A DNA stretch of 64,000 bases from Crossaster papposus (taxonomy: Eukaryota > Echinodermata > Asteroidea > Velatida > Solasteridae). The stretch is from assembly GCA_037893245.1 (NCBI GenBank), contig JBAIAA010001116.1:163034-227033 (forward strand), written 5' to 3'. Positions 61,519-64,000 of the stretch are shown piece after piece (positions within the stretch are counted from its first letter, which is position 1; each line of letters begins with the position of its first letter). The notes under the pieces were generated by a model. The model was not told where the DNA came from. It ran no database searches and worked only from the letters and a program-made list of their open reading frames with translations. The position numbers and the translations under genes were made by a program.

Positions 61519-63348
61519 ATGGCTGAATCTAAAAAAACGTTGAGTTTGTGGCAACGGATAGCAAAAAGTTTCAAGATTATTTGGCTACAGTACCAGATTG
61601 TGTCTGCTACCTACATGATGGAGGATTGGGAAGCCAGAATATATAGTATCCTTTCTCACAAATTTCATGTGTGTTTACATGATGTGTACGTGTACAGGGC
61701 AATAGGTATTTTGCGGAACTTGCAGAACGTGCAGAACTCTGCGGAACTCTGCAGAACAACATATATTACTCCGAATTTCACCGATTAAAGTCACCATATC
61801 GACTTTAACCAGTTCGCGCCGGGATTATTTTTACATCGCCGAGCCGACGGGCGGGATTATTTTTAACGAAACTCGATCCGAAGCGTGTTCAGGCCGATAG
61901 TGCTGGGTAGCACACCCACGCATTTCCGGCCTTGCGCGCTGCTGACATACATTTCCGAACTTGAACTTGGCGTATTTATTCGTCATCCGTTTTGAATTTG
62001 GGGAAATTTTTGCGTTTATATACGTCATCCGGCGCGAACTGGTTAAAGACAGAAAAACGTTGAAACCTCACTAGTAACTGCCAAATATTCATGTATTTTC
62101 GCTTGAAATAAATAATTGTTGCAGGACGACGCGGCTGGTCGTCACAATCTATATACGTGCAGAACACAGTGGAGTGTCGTGGCCAAGCGGTTAAGAACCC
62201 GGTTTTCTGTTCCGCAGAGCGTGAGTTCGAATCTCGGTCTCGACACCTGTGTCCTTAAGCAAGGCACTGAAACCACTATTGCTTCGTCTTTCGGATGAGA
62301 CGTAAAGCTGGAGGTCCCGTGTATTGTATAATAATAATCATTATAATGCACGTAAAAGATCCCAGTAACACTTATCGCTATTGGGTTTGCCTCGGTGTTC
62401 CTGGCAGTGCGTTTATCCTCGCATATGTGAGGCTGCACTTTACAGGAAGGAAGGGTTAGAGTTCGGGTTAGAGTTCGGGTTAGGGTTAGGGTTAGGGTTA
62501 GGGTTAGGGTTATGGGTAAGGGGTTATTTTGTATTTATTCTGTGTAATTTTAGTTGTTTTGCAGAGTTCTGCACGTTCTGCAAGTTCCGCAAAATACCCA
62601 CACCCATGTACAGTACCGTACGGTAGGCCAGGGCGGGGCGTTAAAAAAAATGTTTTGCCAATTTATGTATGCCATGTAGTTAATGTTATTTGCAACATTA
62701 GGTTCCATTATTTTGCAAAATTTTTGATAAGTTTTGACATTAATTAAGTATGCAGCTAGACCAGTAATAAGGGTTGGTAAACAAAAATGGTGTTGGTAAA
62801 CAATGCCCCACTCCGTTGCTATTTTTCAAAGGCTCTGGAGTAAAAAGACGCTTAAAGGTCGGGGCGGACATCCGGGAACCTTCACAATAACGCGTCATAA
62901 TACGTACACCGCGCCGATGAAAACGATAATCGCGCGTGCAGTCTTGTATGCTTCAGTGCAGTGTCGGCGCGCATTGTTTTCATTGGCGCGCTGACCTGTG
63001 ATGTATGTCCGAGGTGATCAATTGACTGACAATGTTTTAGCACTCTCTTGTTTGGTACATTACACTTGATCTTTTCTGGCAAATATGCGCATACATGATC
63101 TGTCGTAATGAATGTGTCAAAGAATTTGTTTTCCACATTTTAACCCCAGACAGTCCTTGACCATATTTCCCTCAGACACAACAATATTGATAGTGTTCTG
63201 CACGGCTGCCTACACCACCTACCTGTACCTTCCCTCACACATTATGATGATCGTCAGTTATCTGGGATATTTATTTGGATCATCTGACGATACGTTGTCA
63301 TCAGTGCAAGGAGCAGCTGAGATGGGACAGGCAGCAGCAGCAACCTAA
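61519..63348 (+). CDS. Serine palmitoyltransferase small subunit (SPTSSA/B-like), two exons
   Basis: Exon 1 (61519-61645) has L-W-Q-R-I-A-K-S-F, then W-L-Q-Y-Q-I-V-S-A-T-Y-M-M-E-D-W-E. Exon 2 (63176-63348) has T-T-I-L-I-V-F-C-T-A-A-Y, then L-P-S-H-I-M-M-I-V-S-Y. Borders are GTATCC and TTTCCCTCAG, phase 1. The spliced 99-residue product has two hydrophobic segments and the W-E and P-x-H-I-M signatures of the small activating subunit of serine palmitoyltransferase, which catalyses the first sphingolipid step at the ER. It is about 25 residues longer than the usual roughly 71-76 through a polar, alanine-rich tail. The 1.5 kb intron is filled with repeats. The upstream MULE-like element ends about 180 bp before the ATG. 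Confidence 0.85.
61809..62042. mobile_element. 234-bp MITE with TTAA target duplication
   Basis: Ends CCAGTTCGCGCCGG and its perfect inverse, flanked by TTAA at 61805-61808 and 62043-62046. TTAA duplications suggest piggyBac- or Kolobok-type mobilisation. Confidence 0.88.
62174..62447 (+). mobile_element. tRNA-derived SINE
   Basis: The head 62174-62248 is tRNA-like with a matching acceptor stem (GTGTCG/CGACAC), box A TGGCCAAGCGGT and box B GAGTTCGAATCTC. A tail follows with TCCTTAAGCAAGGCACTGAA and GAGACGTAAAGCTGGAGGTC, typical of widespread animal SINE bodies. Pol III transcription is inferred. Confidence 0.85.
62453..62516 (+). repeat. Interstitial telomere-like repeat (TTAGGG)n
   Basis: About five perfect GGGTTA units preceded by three degenerate ones (GAGTTCGGGTTA). 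It lies just after the SINE. Confidence 0.92.
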
Positions 63349-64000
63349 CAGAAGTTACCTAAACAGAAGTTCATCAGCCACACAGTGAAAATGGAGGCTA
63401 TTTTATCAGTGGTTTATGAGGCTAGTTCAAAGGTCATGCTGGGCATTTGAACTCTGTGGATGACCAGACAATCTAGTCAACTATTTTAACTTCTTCATTT
63501 GTCTGTGTTGGGTTCTCGGCAGCAGTATTATTTTATTTTGGGGGGTTACATTTTATGGAGAACTAACCAAGGTTTCAAGGGAGATTTAAGGGTGTGCATC
63601 AGAACTGAGTACCCATTGATGTCAGGAATACAGAATTGAGTACCCACACATAACCAACTTTACAAATTACTTCTCCGACATTGAAAAAGAAATATTTAAC
63701 AAAAACTTCTATTCTGCATAAAGGAATTGCTACCGCCTCTCTTTTTGATGATTTCACTGTAACAAATAAGATTGTGAAATTATACATAAACCGCGCAAAC
63801 TCACTCAAGATTGAATTCCATACTTACATGTACCGGTACATACATGTACAGTACCTAGTAATACCATGGAGGAATAAGAAGGTCAGTGTTTTGGGGTATT
63901 TGAAGAAAAACATGACAATTGATACAACTATTTACATGTAATTGTGTGTGTGTAATGTTTTATTTGCCCAAGAGATAATAATAATGTAAAGCCCTTTGGT
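63349..64000 (+). other. Probable 3' UTR and downstream flank of the SPTSS-like gene
   Basis: No further coding exon is supported. Contains (CATGTA)n-like strings near 63828-63850. No clear AATAAA was assigned. Confidence 0.45.

Larger units (their letters stand above)
61706..62597. repeat. 37-bp inverted repeat in the SPTSS-like intron
   Basis: A 37-bp string (GTATTTTGCGGAACTTGCAG...) at 61706-61742 recurs perfectly inverted at 62561-62597. The arms enclose the MITE, SINE and telomere-like repeat; they may be ends of another composite insertion. Confidence 0.8.

Noticed and set aside
62174-62248. Functional tRNA gene
   Set aside because: It is followed directly by a SINE body and has a poor anticodon arm, so it is a tRNA-derived SINE head.

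Overview
This is a eukaryotic, almost certainly metazoan, window dominated by nested transposable elements. The animal assignment rests on spliced genes with GT-AG introns, a TTAGGG interstitial telomere repeat, a tRNA-derived SINE, a TATA-box promoter with a signal-peptide exon, and one recognisable host gene, a serine palmitoyltransferase small subunit homologue in two exons (61519-63348). The mix of Polinton, BEL/Pao, Ngaro-like, Penelope-like and I-like elements suits a marine invertebrate, perhaps a deuterostome; the sequence does not fix the species.

Left block (1-15877). The window opens inside the reverse transcriptase of an I-like LINE. That ORF is split at 244/13813 by a 13.6 kb element with CACTG termini and a TA duplication, and it resumes in frame through RNase H and a CCHC knuckle to 15490. 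The inserted element carries a second element, 2022-12423 (long TIRs of tandem repeats, 3-bp CTA duplication, decayed minus-strand multi-exon transposase-like gene, Academ-like). A 5'-truncated Penelope-like element (2072-3676, 8-bp duplication) sits in that element's left TIR.

Polinton block (16005-33080). A 17.1 kb Polinton/Maverick-type endogenous virus has 171-bp TIRs and a 6-bp ACTAGA duplication. An uninterrupted inverted copy of its insertion site lies at about 58265-58310. It encodes two tandem minor-capsid-like paralogues, a double-jelly-roll-type major capsid protein, an A32/FtsK-type packaging ATPase, several small membrane or coiled-coil virion-type proteins, a retroviral-type integrase and a protein-primed DNA polymerase B. 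I see no maturation protease. Many start codons have a TATA(T)AAA motif within a few bases, and a perfect A/T-flanked hairpin separates two convergent genes. One membrane-protein gene is broken by a MITE that itself contains another MITE.

Foldback block (15878-58437). The Polinton lies in one arm of a much larger inverted structure: unique arms (15878-15998 plus 33087-33300 versus 58078-58437) enclose about 200-bp satellite arrays in opposite orientation (33301-42586 and 48265-51192). The left array contains a 4,061-bp block present twice. The centre (42587-47716) is a separate insertion holding a decayed Ngaro/DIRS-like tyrosine-recombinase retroelement and a roughly 45-bp minisatellite. The right array is split by a BEL/Pao LTR retrotransposon with apparently identical LTRs and one intact 1,797-aa polyprotein.

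Right block (58438-64000). A 2.9 kb element with 9-bp duplications and about 200-bp TIRs (MULE-like) contains an inserted 882-bp near-perfect palindrome. Each arm of the palindrome carries a TATA box and a short first exon encoding a signal-peptide-like leader. This element ends about 180 bp upstream of the host SPTSS-like gene, whose intron holds a TTAA-flanked MITE, a tRNA-derived SINE and telomere-like repeats.
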